Assembly (NCBI RefSeq): GCF_016464375.1
Contig: NZ_JADDIU010000021.1
Coordinates: forward strand, 1 to 64,000
Direction of reading: 5' to 3'
Origin: Bacillus renqingensis
GTDB lineage: Bacteria > Bacillota > Bacilli > Bacillales > Cytobacillaceae
DNA length: 64,000 nt
Shown here piece by piece: positions 43,867 to 52,219 of this stretch (positions are counted from its first letter, which is position 1; each line of letters begins with the position of its first letter). The notes under the pieces were generated by a model. It was given only the letters and a program-made list of their open reading frames with translations. It did not search any database and was not told the origin of the DNA. The position numbers and the translations under genes were made by a program.

Positions 43867-43927
43867 TGCGGTAATAATTTAATTTTTTGGAATTTTGTAT
43901 GTAGGATATGGAGGGAATAATTAGAGA

Positions 43928-45505
43928 ATGGAACGTACATATGAAGCCTTGCAATTAGAGGAGGATTTAAAGAAAGCACTGGAACGGGAAGAATTTCGTT
44001 TATATTACCAGCCGAAGCTTGATTTGGTTACAGGAAAAATTATTGGGGTTGAGGCATTAATCCGGTGGGAACATCCGGAAAGGGGGTTAATTCCACCATT
44101 AGAATTTATTCCGTTAGCTGAGGAGACGGGTTTCATTATTCCAATAGGGGAATGGGTATTACGAACAGCTTGTTTACAAAATAAGGCATGGGAGGATGCC
44201 GGATATTTGCCTTTGCTCATGGCCGTCAATCTGTCAGCACGTCAACTCTATCAGCCGAATTTTGTTGAACGAGTAAAAATTATTTTAAAAGAAACGAACC
44301 GTCCCCCTGAATCTCTTATTTTTGAAATCACCGAAAGAATTATGCTCGATGCCTTTCATGCACCAAGAGTTATAAAAGAATTAAAGAGTATTGGAGTACA
44401 AATTAGCCTGGATGACTTTGGTACTGGTTTTAACTCGCTTCATTACTTACAGGAACTCCCAATCGATTTAATTAAAATAGATCAATCTTTCGTCCGAAAT
44501 TGTTCCACAGATTTGAATAACGAGAATATTGTCAAGTCAACGATTGAAATGGCCCACCGCTTAAAAATGGGGGTTATTGCGGAAGGGGTCGAAACGAAAG
44601 CCCAATTAATTTTCCTCCAACAAAATTTGTGCAATATGGGTCAAGGATATTTGTTTAGTAAGCCTTTACCGGCAAAGGATCTGGTGAAATACTTTCATAC
44701 AATCGAACAAGTGATTATACGTGATGGAATACCACAGGAAAAGAACAAGCAAATCTGGACCCAAGAAATGGTTGAACATACTCGTCAGGAATTGCGTGAA
44801 ACAGTAAGGATGCAGCAGGGAATGATTTTTAAGTTTACCGAAGAAAAGGGAAAATTTATTCATACTTTTTGTGATGGTAAATTATTGTATCGAATGGGGC
44901 TTACTCCAGAGCATGTTATTGGCAAAGAGTTACGTGATATTCATCCTATCACTGTAGCAGAGGAACAGGCCAAATATTATCAAAAGGCTTGGAAGGGTGG
45001 GGAAAACGTGTCTTTCGAAGGGGAAATCAATGGTATATACTATATTTCCTCTTTAAGCCCAATTAGACGGGGAGGAGTCGTAACCGAGGTTATTGGCTAC
45101 AGTGTCGATATTACAGAACAGAAACGAGTGGAAGAGGCACTAAGGTTAAAAGAATCGCAATATCGTATTATTACTGAAAATACGCAAGATTTGATAAGAA
45201 TAATGAATACAAATAACATGTTGGAATATGCTTCCCCATCTCATGAATTAATATTAGGATACCCGCCGGAGGCATATGTGGGGCATAAAGTCTTTGACTT
45301 GATGCACCCCGATGATAGTACTCGAATTCAAAAGCAATATGCCGAAATGGTCTTATCTAAGAAACCTATTCAGACAGAGTATCGATTAAAACATGCCAAT
45401 GGAGCCTGGATTGACTTTGATGAAATAGCCACTCCTGTTTTGGATGATAATGGAGAGGTAAGACAATTCGTTATTGTCGCCCGTGACATTTCAGAAAGAA
45501 AGTAG
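43928..45505 (+). CDS. EAL-domain c-di-GMP phosphodiesterase with C-terminal PAS domains
   Basis: 525 residues. EAL domain ~10-255 with the full catalytic set: EALIRW, NLSARQL, EITER, DDFGTGFNSL, IKIDQSF, IAEGVET and QGYLFSKPLP, so it should hydrolyse c-di-GMP. Two PAS domains follow (~300-395 ending GYSVDITEQK; ~405-525 ending VARDISERK). Domain order is the reverse of the usual PAS-GGDEF-EAL, and the N-terminus (EALQLEEDLKKALEREEFRL) looks like the linker after a lost GGDEF domain while the C-terminus stops at the linker that normally leads into a kinase or GGDEF. Controlled by the upstream c-di-GMP riboswitch. GGAGGG is twelve bases before the ATG. Confidence 0.92.
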   Translation: MERTYEALQLEEDLKKALEREEFRLYYQPKLDLVTGKIIGVEALIRWEHPERGLIPPLEFIPLAEETGFIIPIGEWVLRTACLQNKAWEDAGYLPLLMAVNLSARQLYQPNFVERVKIILKETNRPPESLIFEITERIMLDAFHAPRVIKELKSIGVQISLDDFGTGFNSLHYLQELPIDLIKIDQSFVRNCSTDLNNENIVKSTIEMAHRLKMGVIAEGVETKAQLIFLQQNLCNMGQGYLFSKPLPAKDLVKYFHTIEQVIIRDGIPQEKNKQIWTQEMVEHTRQELRETVRMQQGMIFKFTEEKGKFIHTFCDGKLLYRMGLTPEHVIGKELRDIHPITVAEEQAKYYQKAWKGGENVSFEGEINGIYYISSLSPIRRGGVVTEVIGYSVDITEQKRVEEALRLKESQYRIITENTQDLIRIMNTNNMLEYASPSHELILGYPPEAYVGHKVFDLMHPDDSTRIQKQYAEMVLSKKPIQTEYRLKHANGAWIDFDEIATPVLDDNGEVRQFVIVARDISERK

Positions 45506-45575
45506 ACGGATATTCAAATGGTGAAACAACATGAATGCGTCTAAACGGAGTGTGGTTTCAACGGCAACGATAAAG

Positions 45576-45622
45576 GGAAGCCGGTACATCAGCAGAACCA
45601 GCTAATGTACCGGCTTCCTTTT
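45576..45622. terminator. Bidirectional terminator
   Basis: 14-bp perfect stem GGAAGCCGGTACAT / ATGTACCGGCTTCC then T5, between the converging EAL and SDR genes. Confidence 0.92.
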
Positions 45623-45638
45623 TCAATAAAGATTGGAA

Positions 45639-46430
45639 CTATAAGGAACGAATAATTCCCCCTTCAACTCTTTGAGCTGTTCCATTAATAGCTGATGCTT
45701 TTTCAGAAGCCAAATATACGATCGTGCTTGCTACTTCTTCGACTTTTGCATAACGTTGAATTAAAGATGTAGGCTCATTAACTTTAAAATAATCTCTCAC
45801 ATAGGCATCTAAGTCTTTTCCTTCTGCCTTTGCGGCACCTTTCATATAGTTTTCAACACCTTCAGTCCAAGTGGGTCCAGGCAAAATCGAATTCACCGTA
45901 ACATTTGTTCCTTTTGTTAATTCCGCTAATCCTCTTGATAGGCTGATTATGGCTGTTTTTGTCATGGAATAAGGAATCATATGCGGCAAAGGCTTTACCC
46001 CCGCTTCGCTCGCTAAATTCAAAATACGACCATTCCCTCGCTTTAGCATCTTAGGTAAAAAATGTCGGCAGAGACGGATGGCACTTAATACATTCACATG
46101 AAAATACTCCATCCATTCCTCATCGGTCACATCTTCAAATGCCTTCACCTCGAAGAACCCCAAATTATTCACCAATACATTAAGTTCTCCAATACGATCT
46201 ACTTTTTCTATAAATTTTTTACTTTCATCTTGTTTGGACAGGTCTGCCGCAACGCCATAAACACTGCCAAGCGATGAAAGTTCATTCACGATTGATTGAA
46301 CTTTTTCCTCTGTACGTCCATTAATGATTACTGAGGCCCCTTCCTCAAGGAATGCTCGCGCTGTAGCTTTTCCAATTCCGCCTGTAGAACCTGTGACTAA
46401 TACTAATTTATTTTGTAATTGTAAATCCAT
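45639..46430 (-). CDS. Short-chain dehydrogenase/reductase
   Basis: 263 residues, classical SDR: cofactor motif TGSTGGIGK, NNLGFF (NNAG equivalent), catalytic Ser in LASEAG, Tyr-x3-Lys in PYSMTK, and C-terminal INGTAQRVEGGI. The basic residue in INGRTEEK suggests NADP(H). Cytoplasmic oxidoreductase with unknown substrate. Monocistronic, intact, unlike the SDR remnants at 32867 and 51788. Confidence 0.93.
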   Translation of the reverse strand: MDLQLQNKLVLVTGSTGGIGKATARAFLEEGASVIINGRTEEKVQSIVNELSSLGSVYGVAADLSKQDESKKFIEKVDRIGELNVLVNNLGFFEVKAFEDVTDEEWMEYFHVNVLSAIRLCRHFLPKMLKRGNGRILNLASEAGVKPLPHMIPYSMTKTAIISLSRGLAELTKGTNVTVNSILPGPTWTEGVENYMKGAAKAEGKDLDAYVRDYFKVNEPTSLIQRYAKVEEVASTIVYLASEKASAINGTAQRVEGGIIRSL

Positions 46431-46603
46431 AGCTTTCCACCTTTCTTATAGTACATGAATGAAAAGTATATAATATTATATTTAAGTCTTCAAATCCAGG
46501 GGTCTAACCATCATTCAGCTAAAGTTTAATGCGGTGAAGCGGCGGGAATAATTTACCTCAGGATAAGAAAACTATTTTCCTTTTAGCAATGAGCGCTTTC
46601 TGC

Positions 46604-46631
46604 TATAATAAATACTACAGTTGTAAAAGTA
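46604..46631 (+). promoter_or_regulatory. blaI promoter and BlaI operator
   Basis: Extended -10 TGCTATAAT (TATAAT 46604-46609) overlaps the start of TACTACAGTTGTAAAAGTA (46613-46631), which contains the BlaI/MecI core ACTACA-N2-TGTA. Implies autorepression. Confidence 0.75.
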
Positions 46632-46642
46632 GGAGAATGATC

Positions 46643-47032
46643 ATGAGAGAAATTCCACAAATATCAGAGGCAGAATATGAAGTGATGAAGGTTGTATGGA
46701 AATATGAGCCGATTTCTACCCCTGAGGTAGTTGAGAAATTATCAAAAGTGCGTGATTGGAAACCAAATACCATTCAGACAATGCTTACACGCCTAGTAAA
46801 GAAGAAGGCTTTGCAGGTAAGGAAGAATGGAAGAGTATTTATCTATACATCACTAGTCGAAAAGCATGAGTATATCGAGCAAAAAAGTAAATCCTTTTTT
46901 AAACAGTTTTTTGGAGGCACATTAAATTCAATGGTATTAAATTTTATAGAAAATGATCAGTTGTCAAATGAAGATATTTCTGAATTAAAGAAAATATTAT
47001 CGATGAGGGAAAAGAAAGAAGGAGAAAAATAA
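46643..47032 (+). CDS. blaI: BlaI/MecI-family repressor
   Basis: 129 residues. Winged-helix core ISEAEYEVMKVVWKYEPIST / WKPNTIQTMLTRLVKKKAL and the proteolysis-sensitive C-terminal dimerisation helices (NFIENDQLSNEDISELKKIL). Represses until BlaR1 triggers its cleavage. ATG 46643 has AGGAG seven bases upstream. Stop and next start overlap (TAATG). Operators are present before this gene and before the PBP gene. Confidence 0.95.
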   Translation: MREIPQISEAEYEVMKVVWKYEPISTPEVVEKLSKVRDWKPNTIQTMLTRLVKKKALQVRKNGRVFIYTSLVEKHEYIEQKSKSFFKQFFGGTLNSMVLNFIENDQLSNEDISELKKILSMREKKEGEK

Positions 47033-48828
47033 TGGATACCCTTATCCTAAGGATGTTAGTAAATACAGTAGTGGTATCCTTCCTTATTGTAATGATTCTT
47101 TTGATCAAAAAAATCTTTAACAAACATATGTCTATAAGAACACATTATAAAATTTGGTATCTTCTTCTAATCCCATTGATTGCACCCTTTTTACCATGGA
47201 ACCATTTCCGCCTGGGAGAAGTCAGCCAATATGTTAAAAATATCTTCTCTTTTAATGACAACCCAAATTTTAAGAGTGAAGGTATAAGTAAGTTAGACGT
47301 ATCGCCCAGGACAAACACCGATGTATTACGTGATTTCACGGTATCGGTAAACAAGTCAACGCCAGATCTTGTCTATCATACCTTTTTTATTATTTGGGTC
47401 CTTGGAATGGTTTTGTTCATTGGGGCGGCGATTTATTCATATTATCAAATCTATCAAATAAAAAAGTCAGCTACGACGATTAAGAATCAAAACATAAATG
47501 AACTGTTAGAAGTGTGCAAAGAAGCTGTTGGAGTGAAGAGAAAGATAATCTTACAACAAACCACGCTTATCTCTTCTCCGATCACGTTTGGAATTTTCCA
47601 GCCAACTATCGTTTTACCGGTAAAGACTGGGGAAGCATTTTCATTAAATCAATTAAAATACGTTTTTTTACACGAGCTGAACCATCATAAAAGCAAAGAT
47701 ATGCTCGTTAATGATGTCATGTGGCTATTTCAGATTATGTATTGGTTTAACCCATTCATATGGCATGCCTTAAAATGTATCCGAATCGATCGGGAATTGG
47801 CTTGTGATGATTCTGTTCTAAAACTCTTGGATGAGAGTGGATATCTCGAATATGGACATACAATCATTCATTTTGCAGATAAAAAAAATGCCCGATCATT
47901 TGATCAGTTTGCTCCAGGATTGGGGGGCACAAAGAACCAAATCAAACAAAGAATTGAGACGATTGCCCGCTACACTGGGGATTCTCAAAGCTTGAAAAGG
48001 AAAAGCAAAGTAATCTGTGCGGTTCTGGGGATTTTTGTGCTATTGATTACGCCAATCACCACTGTTATAGCTAGCCCAGATGATGTATATCATTTTGACG
48101 GAAAGAATACGAGATATGAAGATTTAAGTTCCTATTTTAACGGCTACAATGGCAGTTTTGTTTTATATAATGCCTCTAAAAAACAATATCTCATTTATAA
48201 TCGTAAATTGAGTGAACAGAGGGTTTCTCCTAATAGTACTTATAAAATTTATTCTGGATTATTTGCTTTAGAATCAGATGTTATTTCCACGAATAACAAT
48301 GAACAGATTTGGGATGGAAAAGCCCACCCTTTTAAAGAATGGAATAAAAATCAAAATTTAGCTACTGCAATGAGCCGTTCCGTAAATTGGTACTTTCAAA
48401 ATACCGATCGGGAGGTTGGAAGACAACAACTACAATCTTACTTCCACAAAGTGAAATATGGAAATGAGGATCTTTCAGGGAAATTGGATCGTTATTGGAT
48501 GGACTCTTCATTAAAAATATCACCGATTGAACAAGTACAATTGTTATATCGATTAGATGAAAATAAATTTGCTTTTAAAAAGGAAAATATTCAAGCGATC
48601 AAAAAGTCCATCCTAATTGATAGGCAAAGGCACGGGCAATTATTTGGAAAAACTGGAACGGGTATGGTCAACGGAAAAAATATCAATGGCTGGTTTATTG
48701 GGTTTATTCATAAGGGTAAGCAAAGGTATTATTTTGCCATCAATATTCAAAATAAGGATGGAGAAGCCGAGGGAAGCAAGGCTGTAAATATAGCAAGGCA
48801 AATATTACATGATAAAAAAATTTTTTAA
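47032..48828 (+). CDS. blaR1: BlaR1/MecR1-type beta-lactam sensor-transducer
   Basis: 598 residues. Four N-terminal helices with the M56 zinc metalloprotease motif HELNH (214-218) on a cytoplasmic loop, then an extracellular class D beta-lactamase-like sensor (about 350-598) with STYK (402-405; the Ser is acylated by beta-lactam), SVN and KTG (540-542). All key residues are intact. Signals acylation to inactivate BlaI. Co-transcribed and translationally coupled with blaI. Confidence 0.95.
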   Translation: MDTLILRMLVNTVVVSFLIVMILLIKKIFNKHMSIRTHYKIWYLLLIPLIAPFLPWNHFRLGEVSQYVKNIFSFNDNPNFKSEGISKLDVSPRTNTDVLRDFTVSVNKSTPDLVYHTFFIIWVLGMVLFIGAAIYSYYQIYQIKKSATTIKNQNINELLEVCKEAVGVKRKIILQQTTLISSPITFGIFQPTIVLPVKTGEAFSLNQLKYVFLHELNHHKSKDMLVNDVMWLFQIMYWFNPFIWHALKCIRIDRELACDDSVLKLLDESGYLEYGHTIIHFADKKNARSFDQFAPGLGGTKNQIKQRIETIARYTGDSQSLKRKSKVICAVLGIFVLLITPITTVIASPDDVYHFDGKNTRYEDLSSYFNGYNGSFVLYNASKKQYLIYNRKLSEQRVSPNSTYKIYSGLFALESDVISTNNNEQIWDGKAHPFKEWNKNQNLATAMSRSVNWYFQNTDREVGRQQLQSYFHKVKYGNEDLSGKLDRYWMDSSLKISPIEQVQLLYRLDENKFAFKKENIQAIKKSILIDRQRHGQLFGKTGTGMVNGKNINGWFIGFIHKGKQRYYFAINIQNKDGEAEGSKAVNIARQILHDKKIF

Positions 48829-48832
48829 ATAA

Positions 48833-48862
48833 TACCAAAAAGGATAAACCTCCTTTTTGGTC
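48833..48862 (+). terminator. Terminator of blaI-blaR1
   Basis: CCAAAAAGGA / TCCTTTTTGG 10-bp stem, loop TAAACC, followed by TCATTTTTC. Confidence 0.85.
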
Positions 48863-48874
48863 ATTTTTCGCAAC

Positions 48875-48896
48875 AAATACTACAAATGTAGTATTT
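48875..48896. promoter_or_regulatory. BlaI operator in front of the PBP gene
   Basis: Perfect palindrome with 10-base arms, AAATACTACA and TGTAGTATTT, separated by AA; matches the BlaI/MecI consensus TACTACA-N2-TGTAGTA completely. Confidence 0.9.
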
Positions 48897-48945
48897 AATG
48901 TTGAGTTTGTTTAAATTCCTCATAGATGAAAGGGCAGATGTTATT

Positions 48946-50988
48946 TTGAAGCGAAAAAAACAGAAAAAAAACAAGGTAAAAAATCAAATTCGGTTGAGGA
49001 TGAATAGTCTCTTTTTGATTGTCTTCGTTCTTTTTACTATATTGATACTTCGCCTGGGGGTAATTCAAATTATCAAAGGAGAAGCCTATGCCAGCCAAGC
49101 CAAGGATACGGATGTGACACCTGTTAGTTATTCCGTTCCGCGCGGAAAGATATTTGACACGAATCATAGGTTGGTCGTCGATAATATTCCAGAAAAGGCT
49201 ATAACCTATACACCGCCGAAAAATCCACAGCCGGCCGAATTACTTGAACTGGCCAAAAGGCTTGATAAATTTCTGATAATGAAGGGGAAAGAAATAGATA
49301 AAGTAACGACTCGGGATTTGAAGGATATTTGGTTGTTGGAAAATAACAATGGTGAGGATTTAATGACAGAGAAAGAGAAGACATTATACAAACAAAAAAA
49401 GCTGACGGACAAAGATTTATATAAATTAAAATTGAAGCGCCTGACAGAAAAAGACCTCCAGGGTATGGACAAAAACATGGCAGCCATCTACCGGAAACTA
49501 TCGACCGCCATCGCTTTAACCCCGACATTGATAAAAAATGAAAATGTAACGGAGGAAGAATATGCGAGAGTCACAGAAAATTTAGAAAGCCTGCCGGGTA
49601 TGGACGTCACGACCGATTGGAAGAGAGGCTACACCTACGGGGATACCTTTTGGAATATGCTAGGTGAAGTTACGAGTGCGGATAAAGGCCTGCCGGCTGA
49701 AAAACTAGATTACTATAGGGCTAAAGGCTACAGCCTGAACGACCGCGTCGGGAAAAGCTATATTGAAGAGCTTTACGATAGTGTATTACAAGGTCAAAAG
49801 GAAAAAGTAAAAACAGTGACAGATCGAAATGGAAATGTGGTGGATACAGAGGTTGTCGCGAAAGGGCAAAGTGGCAAGGATATTGTCCTGACCATTGATA
49901 TGGAATTCCAAGCCCAAGTGGAAAAAATAATCCAAGAAGAGTTATTACATGCTATGCAAAAGCCGCATACTGATTTACTTGACACTGCCTTTGTGGTGGC
50001 AATGGAGCCGAAAACCGGCCGTATTCTTGCGATGTCAGGTAAAGTGTATAACAAAAAATCAAAAGAATTTACAGATTTCACACCAGGAACCTTCACTTAC
50101 GCCTTTGAACAGGGCTCCGTTGTAAAAGGGGCAACCGTATTAACCGGATTCCAAACGGGAGCTAGGGATATAGGGGAAATCGAATTGGATGAAGTCATGC
50201 GATTTAAGGGATCGGGAACCTTTTCTTCTTATGAAGTCATGGGCAGAATTAACGACTTAGAGGCAATTGAGCGTTCATCGAACGTCTATATGTGGAAAAC
50301 GGCGATTAAAATCCTTGGAGGGAAGTATATGCCTAATGGCACATTGAATATCAATCCAGAAAAAATTGAAACCATCCGCTATTATTTTAGCCAGTTCGGT
50401 TTGGGCATTCCAACAGGTATTGGTTTTGATAATGAAACGGCCGGAATAAAAGGGACTAATAAAAGCACCTACTTCCAAATTGCCATCGGACAATTAGATA
50501 CATATACTCCGATGCAGATTGCCCAATATATCACGACCATAGCGAATGACGGTTATCGCATGAAGCCTCAACTGGTGAAAGAAATTCATGAATCTAATAC
50601 AAATGGGAATGAGACCGGAAGAATGATAGATGAAATCGAACCAGTGGTGCTAAATCAAGTGGATATGAAGGATGAAATGATCAAGCGGGTTCAACAAGGC
50701 TTTTGGCAAGTCACGCATGGTTCCAAAGGAACAGCTAGAGGTTACTTCAAAGACGAACCATACGATGCAGCAGGGAAGACCGGAACTTCTGAGTCCTATA
50801 AAAATGGAGTAAAGACATGGAACCTTTCCTTCGCAGGCTATGCCCCATTCGATAATCCAGAGATTGCCATTGCCGTTATTGTGCCGAATGCTTACCGAGA
50901 TGGTTACGCCCAGCCGCACAGTGCCGCAAATATCATCAGCCAAAGAGTTTTTCGGACATTTTTCGAGCTGAAAGAAAAAGGACACTAA
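48946..50988 (+). CDS. pbpH: Class B penicillin-binding protein, PbpA/PbpH-like, BlaI-controlled
   Basis: 680 residues from TTG 48946 (GAAAGGG eleven bases upstream); an in-frame ATG at 48898 directly abuts the operator and lacks a ribosome site. Basic N-terminus, one membrane anchor (LFLIVFVLFTILILRLGV), PBP dimerisation domain (VPRGKIFDTN ... GRVGKSY-like DRVGKSYIEELYD) and transpeptidase with SVVK (391-394), SSN (444-446) and KTG (611-613). Closely resembles the rod-shape transpeptidases PbpA/PbpH of B. subtilis. Behind a BlaI operator it should be induced by beta-lactams and may supply a low-affinity transpeptidase. Confidence 0.9.
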   Translation: MKRKKQKKNKVKNQIRLRMNSLFLIVFVLFTILILRLGVIQIIKGEAYASQAKDTDVTPVSYSVPRGKIFDTNHRLVVDNIPEKAITYTPPKNPQPAELLELAKRLDKFLIMKGKEIDKVTTRDLKDIWLLENNNGEDLMTEKEKTLYKQKKLTDKDLYKLKLKRLTEKDLQGMDKNMAAIYRKLSTAIALTPTLIKNENVTEEEYARVTENLESLPGMDVTTDWKRGYTYGDTFWNMLGEVTSADKGLPAEKLDYYRAKGYSLNDRVGKSYIEELYDSVLQGQKEKVKTVTDRNGNVVDTEVVAKGQSGKDIVLTIDMEFQAQVEKIIQEELLHAMQKPHTDLLDTAFVVAMEPKTGRILAMSGKVYNKKSKEFTDFTPGTFTYAFEQGSVVKGATVLTGFQTGARDIGEIELDEVMRFKGSGTFSSYEVMGRINDLEAIERSSNVYMWKTAIKILGGKYMPNGTLNINPEKIETIRYYFSQFGLGIPTGIGFDNETAGIKGTNKSTYFQIAIGQLDTYTPMQIAQYITTIANDGYRMKPQLVKEIHESNTNGNETGRMIDEIEPVVLNQVDMKDEMIKRVQQGFWQVTHGSKGTARGYFKDEPYDAAGKTGTSESYKNGVKTWNLSFAGYAPFDNPEIAIAVIVPNAYRDGYAQPHSAANIISQRVFRTFFELKEKGH

Positions 50989-51006
50989 CAACTAGTGAGG
51001 GCAAAT

Positions 51007-51234
51007 CCCATAGAAAGGAGATATGGGCCAAAATCATGTGAAAGAAGTGTGAAACTGTCCCATAGAGAGGCGCTATGGGACAAAACCATGTGAAGGTTGT
51101 GTGAAACCGTCCCATAGAGAGGTGCTATGGGACAAAACCATGTGAAGGTTGTGTGAAACCGTCCCATAGAGAGGTGCTATGGGACAAAACGGTGTGAAGG
51201 TTGTGTGAAACCGTCCCAAAGAGAGGGATTGTTG
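51007..51234. repeat. 52-bp tandem repeat with internal hairpins
   Basis: Units start at 51007, 51059, 51111, 51163 and 51215 (last partial), exact 52-bp period; the middle copies are identical, the outer ones diverged. Each contains TCCCATAG / CTATGGGA around AGAGGTG, so RNA would form a row of hairpins. No spacers, so not CRISPR. Lies between the PBP and Hsp20 genes. Confidence 0.93.
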
Positions 51235-51297
51235 AGGAATATTCTTTTCTGGATAACAGATAATAACCATGTATTAAAATGAAGGAGGTTGAGAACG

Positions 51298-51735
51298 ATG
51301 GCGTTAGTTCCTTATGATCCATTCAGACAACTAAACAATATGAGGAGAGATATTGGTCGTTTCTTTTCGGATTTTCCTATTTCCTTTGATGATGAACATC
51401 ATATCGGGGGAATTAGGGTTGATATTCATGAAATGGAAAATGAGGTAGTAGCAACTTGTGATATTCCTGGTCTTGAAAAGAAAGAAGATGTTAATATCGA
51501 TATTGAAAACAACATGCTACTCATAAGCGGAACCATCAACAGGACAAATGAAATCAAAGAAGAAAACATGCACAGAAGAGAACGATATGTAGGTCGGTTT
51601 AGTCGGTCTATCTCGCTTCCAAGTCCTGTTTCATATGAGGGGGTCACAGCTACCTATAAAAACGGCGTCTTGGAAGTAAAAATGCCAAAATTAGTAAAAG
51701 GGAATAACAAGAAAATAGATGTAGAGTTTCATTAG
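51298..51735 (+). CDS. Hsp20 small heat-shock protein
   Basis: 145 residues. Alpha-crystallin domain with VDIHEMENEVVATCDIPG, the conserved GVTATYKNGVLEVKMPK (A-x-x-x-n-GVL signature) and RRERYVGRFSRSISLP; N-terminal arm VPYDPFRQLNNMRRDIGRFF typical of Bacillus Hsp20/CotP-like proteins. ATP-independent holdase forming oligomers in the cytoplasm. AAGGAGG nine bases before the ATG. No CIRCE element seen. Confidence 0.93.
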   Translation: MALVPYDPFRQLNNMRRDIGRFFSDFPISFDDEHHIGGIRVDIHEMENEVVATCDIPGLEKKEDVNIDIENNMLLISGTINRTNEIKEENMHRRERYVGRFSRSISLPSPVSYEGVTATYKNGVLEVKMPKLVKGNNKKIDVEFH

Positions 51736-51758
51736 TATTGTTCCAATAGAGGATAGTA

Positions 51759-51784
51759 AAAAGACCGAGCTAAATCGGTCTTTT
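51759..51784 (+). terminator. Terminator of hsp20
   Basis: AAAAGACCGA / TCGGTCTTTT perfect 10-bp stem, loop GCTAAA. Confidence 0.88.
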
Positions 51785-51787
51785 GTA

Positions 51788-51874
51788 ACTTCTAAAGCCC
51801 AATATATTAATGGAGAGGTGATTCGTATTGATGGCGGCTTCACGAACACAAAATACATAGAAGGAAGATCTTAG
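51788..51874 (+). pseudogene. Short-chain dehydrogenase C-terminal scrap
   Basis: Frame reads SKAQYINGEVIRIDGGFTN then ends TKYIEGRS at TAG; SKAxYINGxVIRIDGG is the invariant C-terminal signature of SDR enzymes. The other 220 or so residues are absent. A hairpin (AAATACTCAGA / TCTGAGTATTT, 51878-51909), its former terminator, follows. Confidence 0.75.
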
Positions 51875-52059
51875 AAGAAATACTCAGAGCTTTTGTGTTC
51901 TGAGTATTTATAACAAGGAAGTATGATTTTGGATTTTTGTAATTTTAATTCCTATATGTTACACTAAGTTTTAGTTGCTTATTTGAGGTCTATTTGGAGA
52001 AAAGTTAGAATACTATTTACCTAACAGATAATCATTATATAGTTAATTTTTTTAGGAGG

Positions 52060-52110
52060 AGCCTGTCACCAAGGGGAAAGTATGTCCCTTTGGTGGCAGG
52101 CTTTTTTGCT
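52060..52110 (+). terminator. Strong orphan terminator / possible attenuator
   Basis: AGCCTGTCACCAAGGG paired with CCCTTTGGTGGCAGGCT-type arm (one mismatch, one bulge), then T6. No gene lies between the SDR scrap (ends 51874) and this terminator, and the DUF1646 gene starts 110 bp downstream. AGGAGG at its foot could be masked by the stem. Could be the end of a small RNA or a leader attenuator. Confidence 0.8.
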
Positions 52111-52219
52111 TTTAGGGCACGCCACCATTATGATGGGAATTTATTCACTACATGGTCTATATGTATCCATCTTTGGGTGATGTGTCCCTTGTTCAAAAAA
52201 TAAAAAAGGAAGTGATTTA

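Noticed and set aside
44005-44229. Minus-strand frames inside the EAL gene and other frames opposite long genes
   Set aside because: Antisense shadows of well-supported coding regions.
51007-51234. CRISPR-like array
   Set aside because: The repeats are directly contiguous with no unique spacers and no cas genes nearby.
50985-51322. Three overlapping minus-strand frames encoding repeated peptide units (FCPIAPLYGTVSHNLH)
   Set aside because: They are translations of the 52-bp hairpin repeat; no ribosome sites and frames shift with the repeat.
52060-52110. T-box or known metabolite riboswitch
   Set aside because: No specifier loop, T-box sequence or recognised aptamer consensus; only a terminator hairpin is visible.
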